From: Arthrobacter sp. fls2-241-R2A-200
GTDB taxonomy: Bacteria; Actinomycetota; Actinomycetes; Actinomycetales; Micrococcaceae
NCBI RefSeq assembly: GCF_030209745.1
Contig: NZ_JARVRJ010000007.1
Location: 62,001 to 126,000, forward strand
Reading direction: 5' to 3'
DNA length: 64,000 nucleotides
The notes beneath the pieces were generated by a model. It was given only the letters and a program-made list of their open reading frames with translations. It searched no databases and was not told where the DNA came from. The translations under genes were made by a program, and so were the position numbers. Of the stretch, positions 34,631 through 43,543 are shown one piece after another (the stretch's first letter is position 1; each line of letters opens with the position of its first letter).

Positions 34631-35092
34631 TCAGCTGGCGACAATCAGGGCTTGGGGTGCGGCCTGTTTCATTCGGGTCTGCAACCAGCGACGTTGAACC
34701 TTGGTCTCCTTTTGGCAGTGCTCGACGACGGCGAGCAGGTTCCGATCGCGAAGGGCCTGGCCTGCCTGCTCCAACATCGTCCATGTGACGTCGACGAGGC
34801 TGGCCAAGAGGTACAAATCCTGCAGGTCTCGGAGCAAACCCACGGGGCCGCTGCGGGTCTTGGATAAACCCTCGGCGTGAAGACGTTCAGGCTCGTCGGC
34901 CGATGAGTCCTGCCCATACTGCTGCACTATGGGCAGCAGCAGCTTCTCGTGGTGGTCGCATTGCTGAGCGAGGCTTTGACAGAGGAAATGCACGTCGGGC
35001 TCAGATCCATGGCCCTCTGAAACTTGGCGGAATGACTTAGCTAGCGTTTGTTCGCCCTGGTGAAGCAGGCCGAGGTAGATGTGGAGATTCAT
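34631..35092 (-). CDS. small helical protein coupled to the molybdopterin oxidoreductase
   Basis: 153 aa, start MNLHIYLGLLHQGEQTLAKSF. Predicted four long helices with conserved-looking His/Glu residues (HEKLLLPIV, ADEPERLHAE) as in haemerythrin- or ferritin-like folds; no Fe-binding pattern is certain. Its ATG overlaps the restored stop of the oxidoreductase gene as ATGA, so the two are probably translated together. A maturation or accessory role for the molybdoenzyme is inference. Confidence 0.6.
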   Translation of the reverse strand: MNLHIYLGLLHQGEQTLAKSFRQVSEGHGSEPDVHFLCQSLAQQCDHHEKLLLPIVQQYGQDSSADEPERLHAEGLSKTRSGPVGLLRDLQDLYLLASLVDVTWTMLEQAGQALRDRNLLAVVEHCQKETKVQRRWLQTRMKQAAPQALIVAS

Positions 35093-37517
35093 GACTGGGG
35101 TCCTGCCGGCCGGGAAGCAGTAGTGGTGGGGGCCGGCGCTGGTCCGTTTCCGCTGCCTATCTTTTCCACGCGTACCGCTGCGTTCTTGAAAATGGGTTGC
35201 TTGGAGACTGGATCCCATTCGGTAATCGTCAGCTCGTTTGCCGCCGTCGTGTGCTGTTGGCCATCGCTGTTGGTGCGGTCACCCTCCATGCCAACTCCGG
35301 CGTTCCCCCGCCGCTGGCGTCCCAATATCCGTAATGGAACGGGGCGAAGATGGTGCCCGGACGCACTCCGCTCACCCGTGCCGGCGCTTCGATAACTCCG
35401 CGCCGTGATGAGACGCGGACGATGTCCCCCTCCGAAATCCCCAGATCCTGGGCGTCTTCCACGGAGATCTCCACCCACATCCTGGGAGCGGCATCGTTCA
35501 GCGTCCGGGAGCGGGCAGTTTTTGTCCGGGTGTGGAAGTGGAAGGCGGTCCGTCCGGTGGTGTACCGGAACGGGTAGTCGTCGTCGGGTTCTTCGTGGGG
35601 CGGGTGGTACGGGGCAGTCTTAAGCCAGGCTCGGCCGTCCGGCTTCTGGGCGCGGTACGATTCCGGCTCCACTGCTGCCCCCGTCAAGAGGTCGTGCCCA
35701 TAGCTCTCGCAGTAATCGGGCGCGCTTGGAAAGTTGCCATCCGTGTACAGTCGGGTGACGCCGTCGGGGTTCTCCTCATTGCATGGCCAAGGAATTCCGC
35801 TGCCGCCCCGCAACTTGGCATAGCTCAAGCCGGTGTAGTCGCAGGGCCGCCCACGCGAGCAATCCTTCCATGCTTCGAATGCCGACTCGGGACCGTCCCA
35901 CGTGAGTAATGGACGCCCGTCCAAAGTGCTGAATTCCATGCGGCGCGAGTAATCGAGGAAGATGTCCAGGTCGGCGCGGGCATCACCAGGAGGTTCCACG
36001 GTTTTGTCAGAAAGATGGACTACGCGCGAGGCGTTGGTGAACGTGCCCGTCTTTTCTCCCCAAGCCGCGGCCGGCAGCACAACGTCCGCCAGTTGCGCCG
36101 TCTCGGTCAGATACAAATCCTGCACCACGAGAAAGAGGTCCGGCTTGGACAGGATCTTCCGGATCCTCGGCAGCTCCGGCATGGACACTGCCGGATTAGT
36201 GGCGGAGACCCAGAGAAAGTCGATGGATCCTTGTTCGGCATACCGGAAGATTTGCATCGCGTGCGTCGGCGGGGCCCAGTGGGGAATGACTCCTGGATCC
36301 ACGTTCCATAGGCTGGCGAGTTCCTCGATGTGCCCTTGATTCCCCCAGTTGCGGAAGCCGGGGAGGTCGCCGTCGGCCCCGCATTCCCTGTTGTTCTGGG
36401 CAGTTGGCTGGCCGTTCATCTGCAACAGCCCTGCGCCGGGACGGCCTAGCATGCCCCTGAGCAAGTGCAAGTTGTTGACTTGGCAGGAGGATGCCGTGGC
36501 TTGGGAGGACTGATAGAAGCCCTGCAGGACTGTGGACAAAACGGTGCTGGAGGTGCCGAATATCCACGCCGCCTCCCTGATGTCATCGGCCTTGACGCCG
36601 CAGATCTCCGCGGCGGCTTCTGGAGTCCACTCCTGCACGGCCTCCTGCAACTCATCGAAGCCGATGGCATGTTCCGTGACGTACTGGGGGTCGTGCCAGC
36701 CGTTCTTGAGGACCTCGCGGATCAGGGCATGCATAAGGGCCAGGTTGGTCCCCGGACGGACTGCCAGATGAACGGTAGCGTAGCGGGCCGCCTCCGTGTT
36801 TCGGGGGTCCACGCAGACCAACTTAGGTGGCGTCGGGCCTGCTAACCGGTCAAGGATGCGGGACCAAAGGACGGTTTGTGTTTCCGGCATGTTGTGGCCG
36901 TACAGGAAAATTGCATCGCAAGCGTCGATGTCTTCATAAGCGCCTGGCTGCCCATCAGCTCCGAACGTCTCTTTGAGGGCAGATGCTGCCGTAGCGGTGC
37001 AGAGCCGGGTATTGCCGTCCATGTGAGGTGTCCCAATCCCGGCCTTGCCAATGACAGCCAGTGCATAATATTCCTCCAGGAAAAGCTGCCCGCTGGTGTA
37101 GAAGCCGTGGCTCAACGGCCCTTTCGACGCCAAAAGTTCCTTGCTGCGCGCAACGACCCTGCTCATGGCCGTATCCCAGTCCGTCTCCACCAGATGGCCA
37201 CCCTCGCGGATCAAGGGACGGGTGAGGCGATCCTTATGGGCGACGCCCTGCCAACTGGCGAACAGGCCCTTGGGTCCTAAGCGACCCTTGTTGATCCGGT
37301 CTGCGGAGCGTCCCCGGATGCCCACCATCAGGCCGTCCTTGACGGCGATATCGCACCCACAGCCGTTGCTGCACAACACACAGGCAGACTGGACCCAATG
37401 GTCGATGTCGTCCTCCGTAAGTCTTGCTTCCAAGGCGAAATCGACGCGGGTGGGCCATTCGTCTCCTCCCGCGAACGGCGTCCTGGTGCCCCAGATATCG
37501 GTAATTCGATCCGCCAT
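35089..37517 (-). CDS. molybdopterin oxidoreductase (assimilatory nitrate reductase/formate dehydrogenase type), frameshifted near 3' end
   Basis: Mo-bis-MGD enzyme. CVLCSNGC near residues 46-53 gives three FeS ligands (C46, C49, C53); the usual fourth Cys is Gly81 (GRLGPKG). Cys173 in GNTRLCTATA is a candidate Mo ligand, as in NapA/NasA-like enzymes. Signature segments: YGHNMPETQTVLWSRILDR, RPGAGLLQMNGQPTAQNNRE, FLWVSATNPAVSMPELPR, DVVLPAAAWGEKTGTFTN. In the raw sequence the frame ends after WDASGGGTP...; the conserved C-terminal part (AANELTITEWDPVSKQPIF) lies in another frame. Adding one G at the C5 run 35305-35309 restores 809 aa. ATG 37517 follows GAGGT. Substrate (nitrate, formate or other) is not decided. 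Confidence 0.75.
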
Positions 37518-37744
37518 CGCCCACCTCAGCTGTTGAACCAGTCCGGTTCTCAACGAATATCAGGATGCTTACAGTTAGTCCATAGGCCCGGATCAGCCGG
37601 GTGGGTTGCCTGGTTAGTGGGTTTCTTGAGCTTTTCCTGATCATGTCCTGATCGAACACCTGAGTGGTTCTTGATGGTGGCCCGGCACAGTAGTTCTTGT
37701 CAGCCAGAGAGGCTGGAAAAGATCAACTGGCCGGCCCGAAAGCG

Positions 37745-37764
37745 GTGGCCTCCCGAAAGGACAC
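37745..37764 (+). promoter_or_regulatory. hairpin over the ribosome site of the TasA/CalY-like gene
   Basis: GTG-G-CCT (37745-37751) can pair with AGG-A-CAC (37758-37764). The right arm holds the AAAGGA ribosome site of the gene at 37773. Small and only six pairs, so it is a weak prediction; a stem CAGCC/GGCTG also lies upstream (about 37700-37714). Confidence 0.3.
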
Positions 37765-37772
37765 TGATTCCC

Positions 37773-38381
37773 ATGGCCATCAGCCTCAAAACCACCTCCG
37801 GGAAAATCCTCGCCTCCGTCGCACTGGTCGGCACCGCAGCCGCCGTCGCCGGCATGGGAACCTACGGCGCGTTCACCTCTTCGACCTCGGCAAGCCAAGC
37901 CGTCACCGCCGGAACAATCACCATCGCCCTGGGCGCCCCCGGAGTGAACAACACCCTGAACGTCCCCGTCGCAGGACTGCTCCCCGGAGACAAAGTCGAA
38001 AAACTCGTCACCCTCTCCAACACCGGCAACTCAGACCTGAACACCGTGTCCCTGACCACCACCGCCGGAGCCACCGCCTCCCTGCTGACCACCGACACCG
38101 TCAACGGCCTGCAACTGACCATCGAAAACTGCTCCACCGCCTGGACCGGCGCCGCAGCCCCCTACACCTGCACCGGCACCAAAACCACCGTCCTGGCCTC
38201 CGCACCGGTCATCACCGCCAACCAGACCCTGACCAACCTCACCTCCCTCACCGCAACCAAAACCGACAACCTCAAAGTCACCACCGCATTCCCCACCACC
38301 GCCAACGACACCTTCCAAGGCGCCACCAGCACCATCTCCTTCGCCTTCAACGCCACCCAACGCACCGCCACCACCAAATAA
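37773..38381 (+). CDS. TasA/CalY-type surface protein with SipW-type signal peptide
   Basis: 202 aa. The start MAISLKTTSGKILASVALVG then AAVAGMGTYGAFTSSTSASQ is typical of TasA/camelysin-family proteins (signal ended by AFTSST). The mature part SQAVTAGTITIALGAPGVNN, LPGDKVEKLVTLSNTGNSDL fits the TasA fibre domain. Codon use is extreme: nearly every third base is C, and Thr is almost always ACC. This suggests very high expression. A strong hairpin follows. It is separated from the other SipW-type genes by the molybdoenzyme and FUSC genes. No SipW peptidase gene is present in the window. Confidence 0.8.
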   Translation: MAISLKTTSGKILASVALVGTAAAVAGMGTYGAFTSSTSASQAVTAGTITIALGAPGVNNTLNVPVAGLLPGDKVEKLVTLSNTGNSDLNTVSLTTTAGATASLLTTDTVNGLQLTIENCSTAWTGAAAPYTCTGTKTTVLASAPVITANQTLTNLTSLTATKTDNLKVTTAFPTTANDTFQGATSTISFAFNATQRTATTK

Positions 38382-38392
38382 CCAGCTACCGC

Positions 38393-38430
38393 CGAGCCTG
38401 ATCGGGCGCCCCCCTGCCCGATCAGGCTCG
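38393..38430 (+). terminator. hairpin after the TasA/CalY-like gene
   Basis: CGAGCCTGATCGGGC (38393-38407) pairs perfectly with GCCCGATCAGGCTCG (38416-38430), loop of eight bases. It lies 12 bases after the stop. Intrinsic terminator without marked U tract. Confidence 0.75.
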
Positions 38431-38481
38431 AGCGGTTACTAGCAATTACCAAACTGGTGGCACAACCGCGGAAGGAATGCC

Positions 38482-38922
38482 ATGACGAGCATGCCGGAGA
38501 TGACTGAGGAAACTGTGGTGTCGGAAACTGCGGCGTCGCCAATAGTCCTCTGGGAACTGGACGCGCTAAGGAGCCTTGGGGACGAGTTGGGCGATTCCCG
38601 TCCCGTCGCACGCTTCCTTTCGACCTACCTGAGTATGCTTCCGGGCAGGGTCCTCAGGATTTCCAAGGGTTTGTGTCAACACGACACCAACGCCACCCTG
38701 GATGCGGTGCTCAGCCTGAAGATCTCCTCGGCCATGGTTGGGGCTATGGAGGCGGAATCGCAATGCCGCGCAATGGAATCGATGATCAGGAACCACTGCT
38801 TGGCTTCTGCCGCCGAGGTCCTACCGGCACTTCGGAGTGCTGCCGAACGCTGTCTGGCGGCCGCCCCGCAGGTGCTCGGCAATGCCGCGGCGGGCGCCCC
38901 TCACCATCTCCGCAGCTCATAA
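38482..38922 (+). CDS. HPt-like protein lacking the phospho-histidine
   Basis: 146 aa. Helical segment FLSTYLSMLPGRVLRISKGL, then AVLSLKISSAMVGAMEAESQC, CRAMESMIRNHCLASAAEVL. This reads like an HPt domain (usual core AHSLKGSSAMVG) with Leu77 where the phosphorylated His should be. It would then not accept phosphate by this site, so it may be a regulator that binds a partner. Codon use is less C-biased than its upstream neighbour. ATG 38482 behind GAAGGAA. The HPt link is my inference from this short core and needs a profile search. Confidence 0.5.
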   Translation: MTSMPEMTEETVVSETAASPIVLWELDALRSLGDELGDSRPVARFLSTYLSMLPGRVLRISKGLCQHDTNATLDAVLSLKISSAMVGAMEAESQCRAMESMIRNHCLASAAEVLPALRSAAERCLAAAPQVLGNAAAGAPHHLRSS

Positions 38923-39017
38923 CCTCCGCAGCTCATAACCGAGCCGACTAGCGGCTGGTTGGTACACCCGGGTAGCCGGGGGCCGTCGCGCCCCTGCTGC
39001 TAACGGCCCACTGGCCC

Positions 39018-39032
39018 TACCATTGAATGGAA
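39018..39032. promoter_or_regulatory. IclR-type operator before the pobA regulator gene
   Basis: TACCATTGAATGGAA is an inverted repeat around one central base, matching the pattern of the site at 39818. It lies 38 bases before the GTG at 39071, as expected of an autoregulated IclR-family gene. Confidence 0.55.
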
Positions 39033-39070
39033 GGCGCCGCCTCCGGGCGCCTCTGGTGGAGGAGCACACC

Positions 39071-39811
39071 GTGGCAAATTCAGATTCGGGCGACTCCATT
39101 GTCGACCGGGTTGTCAGGGTCTTTGAAGCATTCCCTGAAGGTGTTGCATCACTCCAGCTGACTGAGCTCGCTGAGCGCGCTGGCCTGCCGCTCTCCTCGG
39201 CTCATCGGCTGGTCCGACAGCTCTCCGCCCACGGGCTACTGGAGCACGACGCCGGCGGCACCGTTCGCTTGGGCATGCGGTTGTGGGAACTCGTGAACCG
39301 CAATTCGCCCACCCTGGCCTTGCGACAGGCGGCGATGCCGTTCATGGAGGACATCCAACAAGTACTCAACCAGAACGTTAATCTAGCTGTGCTCGATGGA
39401 TGGGAAGCTCTGTTTGTGGAGCGTCTCTCGCGCAGGGGGTCAATAGTCAACCGTGCTCGGGTAGCCGGGCGGATGCCCGTGCATATCTCGTCGGCGGGTT
39501 TGGTGTTGATGGCCCATCAACCGGCCCAAGTCCAAGCCGAGTACCTCAAGCAGTTCGAGGACCCTTCAGGAAAGATGACTGCCGACGTCGTACGCCGTTT
39601 GCTCGCCGAGGGCGCGCAGCAAGGGTATGTGCAGCTCGCTGGCGTCGTGGACCCGGACGCCTGGGGAATTGCGGTGCCGGTGATTGATGGAAAACGGCGG
39701 GCGCTGGCGGCATTGGGCGTGGTGGTGCCCGTTGTTGAGATGCGCCTTCAAGCCCTGGTCCCCGCTCTTCAAACCGCAGCCCGCGGCATTGGACGCCGTC
39801 TTGAAGCGTAA
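39071..39811 (+). CDS. IclR-family regulator, probably of pobA
   Basis: 246 aa. N-terminal winged helix: DRVVRVFEAFPEGVASLQLTELAERAGLPLSSAHRLVRQLSA; C-terminal effector-binding domain with AGRMPVHISSAGLVLMA and GVVDPDAWGIAVPV. It is on the same strand just before pobA (115 bases), so it may control it. The frame begins at 39023, but GTG 39071 has GGAGGAG upstream. Effector inferred as 4-hydroxybenzoate from context only. Confidence 0.8.
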   Translation: MANSDSGDSIVDRVVRVFEAFPEGVASLQLTELAERAGLPLSSAHRLVRQLSAHGLLEHDAGGTVRLGMRLWELVNRNSPTLALRQAAMPFMEDIQQVLNQNVNLAVLDGWEALFVERLSRRGSIVNRARVAGRMPVHISSAGLVLMAHQPAQVQAEYLKQFEDPSGKMTADVVRRLLAEGAQQGYVQLAGVVDPDAWGIAVPVIDGKRRALAALGVVVPVVEMRLQALVPALQTAARGIGRRLEA

Positions 39812-39817
39812 TTAGCC

Positions 39818-39832
39818 TTCCGTTCAACGGAA
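39818..39832. promoter_or_regulatory. IclR-type operator before pobA
   Basis: TTCCGTTCAACGGAA: perfect 7-bp inverted repeat around one central base, lying just after the regulator stop (39811) and 94 bases before the pobA ATG. Same architecture as the site at 39018. Confidence 0.6.
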
Positions 39833-39926
39833 TGCACGACCCGTCGAGCAGCCCCGGCGCGCCAGACTGATTGCAGATCCATCCCCTCAGATCTTGGACG
39901 GGGACCGCAACGAAGCGAGGAATACC

Positions 39927-41114
39927 ATGGCACGCACGACTATCACTACCCAAGTCGCCATCATGGGGGCCGGTCCGGCAGGGCTGATGCTCTCCCATCT
40001 CTTGGCCAAGCAGGGAATCGAATCCGTAGTGGTGGAGATCCGGAGCCGACAACAGATCCACGAGACAGTACGCGCCGGCATTCTGGAACACGGCACCGTG
40101 AACTTGCTGGTGGACTCGGGAGTGTCGGACCGGGTTCTGCGCGAAGGGGACAGGCACGACGGCATTGAGCTCCGCTTTAACGGCGAGAGCCATCGCATCA
40201 ATTTCAAGGAACTCGTGGGCGAGTCTGTGTGGCTCTATCCCCAGACGGATGTCTTCGCGGACCTTGCCGCCCGCCGCGAGGCCGACGGCGGCGACGTGCG
40301 CTACAGCGTCACCGACACGACAGTGCACGATCTCGAAGGCAAACCCAAGGTTTGGTTTTCCGATGCGGAAGGCCATGACGTGGAGGTTGAGGCGGACTTC
40401 ATCGTAGGCGCTGACGGCTCACGTAGCCGCTGCCGCTTCCAGGTACCTGAAGCCAACCGCAAATGGTATTTCCACGAGTACCCCTTTGCCTGGTTCGGCA
40501 TCCTCGCCGAAGCGCCGCGAAGTGCCGATGAGCTCATCTACGCTAACTCCGACAACGGCTTTGCCCTGATCAGCCAGCGTACAGAAACCGTTCAGCGGAT
40601 GTACTTCCAGTGCGATCCACACGAAAACGTTGCCGAATGGGACGACGAGCGCATTTGGTCAGAGTTCCGCCGGCGGGTCAACGGCAACGGGTTCGAACTA
40701 AAGGAAGGGCCGGTGCTTGAAAAGATGGTTCTTCCTTTCCGGAGCTTCGTGCACACGCCGATGCGCCATGGCAACCTTTTCCTGGCCGGGGATGCGGCGC
40801 ACACCGTTCCGCCTACCGGAGCCAAGGGCTTGAACCTGGCCATCCATGACGTCAAGGTACTTTTTGAGGGTTTGGACTCTTTCTATTCGAGCGGCTCCAC
40901 GGCCACGTTGGATTCTTATAGCGACCGGGCCCTTGACCGGGTCTGGAAGGCGCAGCATTTCTCATACTGGATGACTTCCATGCTGCACACCGTGCCGGGT
41001 GCGGACGATTTTGACAGGGCGCGGCAACTCGGCGAACTGCACTCTGTTGTTGGATCCGAGCACGGGAAAGCGTACCTGGCGGAGTCCTATACGGGTTGGC
41101 CGACGTCGCGCTGA
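39927..41114 (+). CDS. pobA: 4-hydroxybenzoate 3-monooxygenase
   Basis: 395-aa flavin monooxygenase that turns 4-hydroxybenzoate into protocatechuate using NAD(P)H and O2. Motifs: VAIMGAGPAGLMLSHLLA (FAD), QQIHETVRAGILEHGTV, VGADGSRSRCRFQVPE, GDAAHTVPPTGAKGLNLAIHDV. The length is typical of PobA. ATG 39927 after GCGAGGAATACC; an ATG at 39894 would add 11 residues without homology. Its product feeds the pca operon at the left end of the window. Confidence 0.95.
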   Translation: MARTTITTQVAIMGAGPAGLMLSHLLAKQGIESVVVEIRSRQQIHETVRAGILEHGTVNLLVDSGVSDRVLREGDRHDGIELRFNGESHRINFKELVGESVWLYPQTDVFADLAARREADGGDVRYSVTDTTVHDLEGKPKVWFSDAEGHDVEVEADFIVGADGSRSRCRFQVPEANRKWYFHEYPFAWFGILAEAPRSADELIYANSDNGFALISQRTETVQRMYFQCDPHENVAEWDDERIWSEFRRRVNGNGFELKEGPVLEKMVLPFRSFVHTPMRHGNLFLAGDAAHTVPPTGAKGLNLAIHDVKVLFEGLDSFYSSGSTATLDSYSDRALDRVWKAQHFSYWMTSMLHTVPGADDFDRARQLGELHSVVGSEHGKAYLAESYTGWPTSR

Positions 41115-41197
41115 AGCCATGATGAGCATTACGTTGCCTCCGATCGACGGCGAACGGGTGGGTGGATGAGGGCCGACAGAACCTAGGGTGCTCCCTC

Positions 41198-42868
41198 CTA
41201 CGTTCTGAGGGGTTTGTGGTGGTGGTTCCGCTGCGGCGTTTGACCGGGGTCAACGTGGAGTGGCGGGACGAACCACGGGACACCTCGAATGACGGTGATT
41301 TTCCATTGTTCTTTGTGCACGAGGTGATGGTGGTGGCTGCAGAGCAGGGTGCCGTTCTCGGTACTTGTGGTCCCGCCTTGTGACCAGTAGGTGACGTGAT
41401 GGGCTTCGCACCAAGGGGCGGGCATGGTGCAGTCAGGGAAGGCGCAACCTCCGTCCCGGGCGGTGATGGCTTTCCTGACGTGGGGCGGGAACAGCCGAGT
41501 GGTGCGGCCGATGTCCAACACCCGGGACTCGCTGCCGAGCAGGACGGGAATAATGTCGGCGTCGCAGGCGATTTTGCGGATGGTGTTGGGGTGGATTGGG
41601 CCGCTGAATGTGGCCCTGCCGCTGGACGGGCCCCGGTACCTGCGTTGGACTTGTTGGAGGAGGTCGCGGTGGTCGATCGTGACGGTGACTTGGGGCCGCA
41701 GTCCTCCGTTGGAGGGCAGTTGGCCGGTGGCCAGTGCCACGTTGCAGGCACCGACCAGTCCGTCCAGGAGCCTCTGCGCCCTGGATCGTCGGTCTAGAAC
41801 TGGGCGGGCGGGTTCCTCTTTTGTCGCCGTGCCTGCAGCGGAAGCTTCGACTGTGCCTGTGTCTTCATTGCTGGCCGTGCTGTCTGGAGTGCCGGCGCCG
41901 GTAGTGCGAAGACGTGGGTTGGTCGCGGTGTTCATGACGGTGGTGAGGGTCTCGAACTGTTCAGTGGTGGCGAAGATCTCAACGTGGTGGAGCCCGTGGC
42001 GGGGCTTGCGAATGAAGGCGCCTTGAAGTTGGCGAAGGGCTTCTTCGGTGGGTTCGGGCCCGTCTTGGTCGATGGCGTCAGTCCATCGCCTGGCAATCGT
42101 GGCGACGAAGTCGGGGTCGGACTGGATTGCCGTCTGGGTCAGGGCACGCTCCATGGCCGCGATCGTGTCGGTGCTGGCGAAGTGCGTGACCTTGTCCAAG
42201 GCCATCGTGATGATCGTCGCGGACCGCGAAGGCACAAGCGCGGAGGCGATGGCGTCGGCGAGCTCTTCCCGCTTGGGCGTCACCGATTGACCGGCGATGC
42301 CGGCGTGGGGGAGGAGTTCGGAGGCCAGTGCAAGCCTGCGCCGGGCTTCACTGATACCGATCCGCAAGCGGGCGCGCAAGAACTCCGCTGCGTTCCGGTA
42401 CCCGTCGTCCAGGAGGCTCGCAGGTTTCCCGCCGTACTCTTGCGCTTTGGCGGCTTGTGACCCTGGCCCCGCCGCTCGTGATGGTTTCATCTGTTCAGCC
42501 TCGTGCCGGGTCCGGGCTACCGCGTGGGCTGCGACTACCTGCAGGTACTCCAGGGACCGGGAGATCTCCTCAACCGTGCCGGCAAAAGCGGCGGCCTCGG
42601 TGAAGTCCATCAGGCGCCCTTCGACGGCAGCAGTTGAACGTGCCGTGTCGAGGCCCGAAATGCAGTTCTCCAGGATCCGCCCGATCCCGGTTAAGTCGGC
42701 AGAAGAACCCGGCGAGGGCTCGCGTCCCTGAGGAGGCGAAAGCGGCGGCATGGCAGTGTTCCGGGCCCCCGCTGTGCCGCCCCTGCGTCGCGAGATGCGG
42801 GGCTGGGCGCCACTCTGCTGCTTCCGCTGTATTACCCCCTGCCCGCGTACCTGCCCGCTGTCTCCCAT
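41198..42868 (-). CDS. HNH endonuclease signature protein with DUF222
   Basis: 556 aa. N-terminal about 40 residues are low-complexity; the DUF222 region follows (residues about 60-400, helix-rich with LASELLPHAGIAGQSVTP), then an HNH domain: AITARDGGCAFPDCTMPAPWCEAHHV, then GTLLCSHHHHLVHKEQW. Such genes occur in many copies in actinobacteria and are often linked to mobile DNA; no function shown. The start is uncertain, since no clear ribosome site stands before ATG 42868 and a later ATG (42751) is possible. Confidence 0.8.
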   Translation of the reverse strand: MGDSGQVRGQGVIQRKQQSGAQPRISRRRGGTAGARNTAMPPLSPPQGREPSPGSSADLTGIGRILENCISGLDTARSTAAVEGRLMDFTEAAAFAGTVEEISRSLEYLQVVAAHAVARTRHEAEQMKPSRAAGPGSQAAKAQEYGGKPASLLDDGYRNAAEFLRARLRIGISEARRRLALASELLPHAGIAGQSVTPKREELADAIASALVPSRSATIITMALDKVTHFASTDTIAAMERALTQTAIQSDPDFVATIARRWTDAIDQDGPEPTEEALRQLQGAFIRKPRHGLHHVEIFATTEQFETLTTVMNTATNPRLRTTGAGTPDSTASNEDTGTVEASAAGTATKEEPARPVLDRRSRAQRLLDGLVGACNVALATGQLPSNGGLRPQVTVTIDHRDLLQQVQRRYRGPSSGRATFSGPIHPNTIRKIACDADIIPVLLGSESRVLDIGRTTRLFPPHVRKAITARDGGCAFPDCTMPAPWCEAHHVTYWSQGGTTSTENGTLLCSHHHHLVHKEQWKITVIRGVPWFVPPLHVDPGQTPQRNHHHKPLRT

Positions 42869-43011
42869 GCAGAAACCCTGTCACGGGAGCCAACCAAGCA
42901 TCAGGTGCAACCCACGCTATGTGGAAAACCTCCCCAACCGACGCACCTGAACCTGAGCGGTCGGCGAAACGGAAACGGCGGCCATGGAGGTACTTACGAG
43001 CCTGGAGCTAT

Positions 43012-43476
43012 CTAGTACTCGCCTTTGATCACGAAGTAGGAGCCCCTGATGACACCGGCAAGTTTCGATTTCTGGCGGGCGAACTTGAAGCGTGATTCGA
43101 GTTCCTCGGGAATCTCCATTCCCTCTGAGAGTTTGAATCCCACAGCCCTCTTGCCGCCCTCCTCGATGCTGTACATGACGTTGATGGACAGGCCGGACTC
43201 GTAGAAAACGTAATCCATGCGTAGCCCGTCAACTTCGAAAGAAGTCGCTTCCAGCGGACGGGACCCGATGACAATATCCCGTTCTTCTTTCAGGATGCGG
43301 CTAACGCGCTCGATCACCTCGGGGACTTCGTCCGCGGGGCTGACGGTGAAGGCATGGTTGTACTTGTTCATGTAGTAGCGAGACTCATTGGCGCGCAGGC
43401 CGGCGAGCGCATCGACCACAGGAGACGACTCCACGCCTTCTGTAGAAACGTTTTTGAAGTCAACAATGTGCTGCAA
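43012..43476 (-). CDS. hypothetical protein
   Basis: 154 aa, start MQHIVDFKNVSTEGVESSPV from TTG 43476 with GGAG (GAGGAGATCGCA) seven bases upstream. Alternating beta-strand pattern with charged helices (EVIERVSRILKEERD), predicted soluble: GLRMDYVFYESGLSINVMYS. No family recognised. The open frame continues upstream to 43656 but that part is the shadow of the next gene. Confidence 0.6.
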   Translation of the reverse strand: MQHIVDFKNVSTEGVESSPVVDALAGLRANESRYYMNKYNHAFTVSPADEVPEVIERVSRILKEERDIVIGSRPLEATSFEVDGLRMDYVFYESGLSINVMYSIEEGGKRAVGFKLSEGMEIPEELESRFKFARQKSKLAGVIRGSYFVIKGEY

Positions 43477-43543
43477 TGCGATCTCCTCACTAGGTGTGTA
43501 GGGACCACGATAACCCGACGACCGAGCTGCCGCCCGAAGCAGG

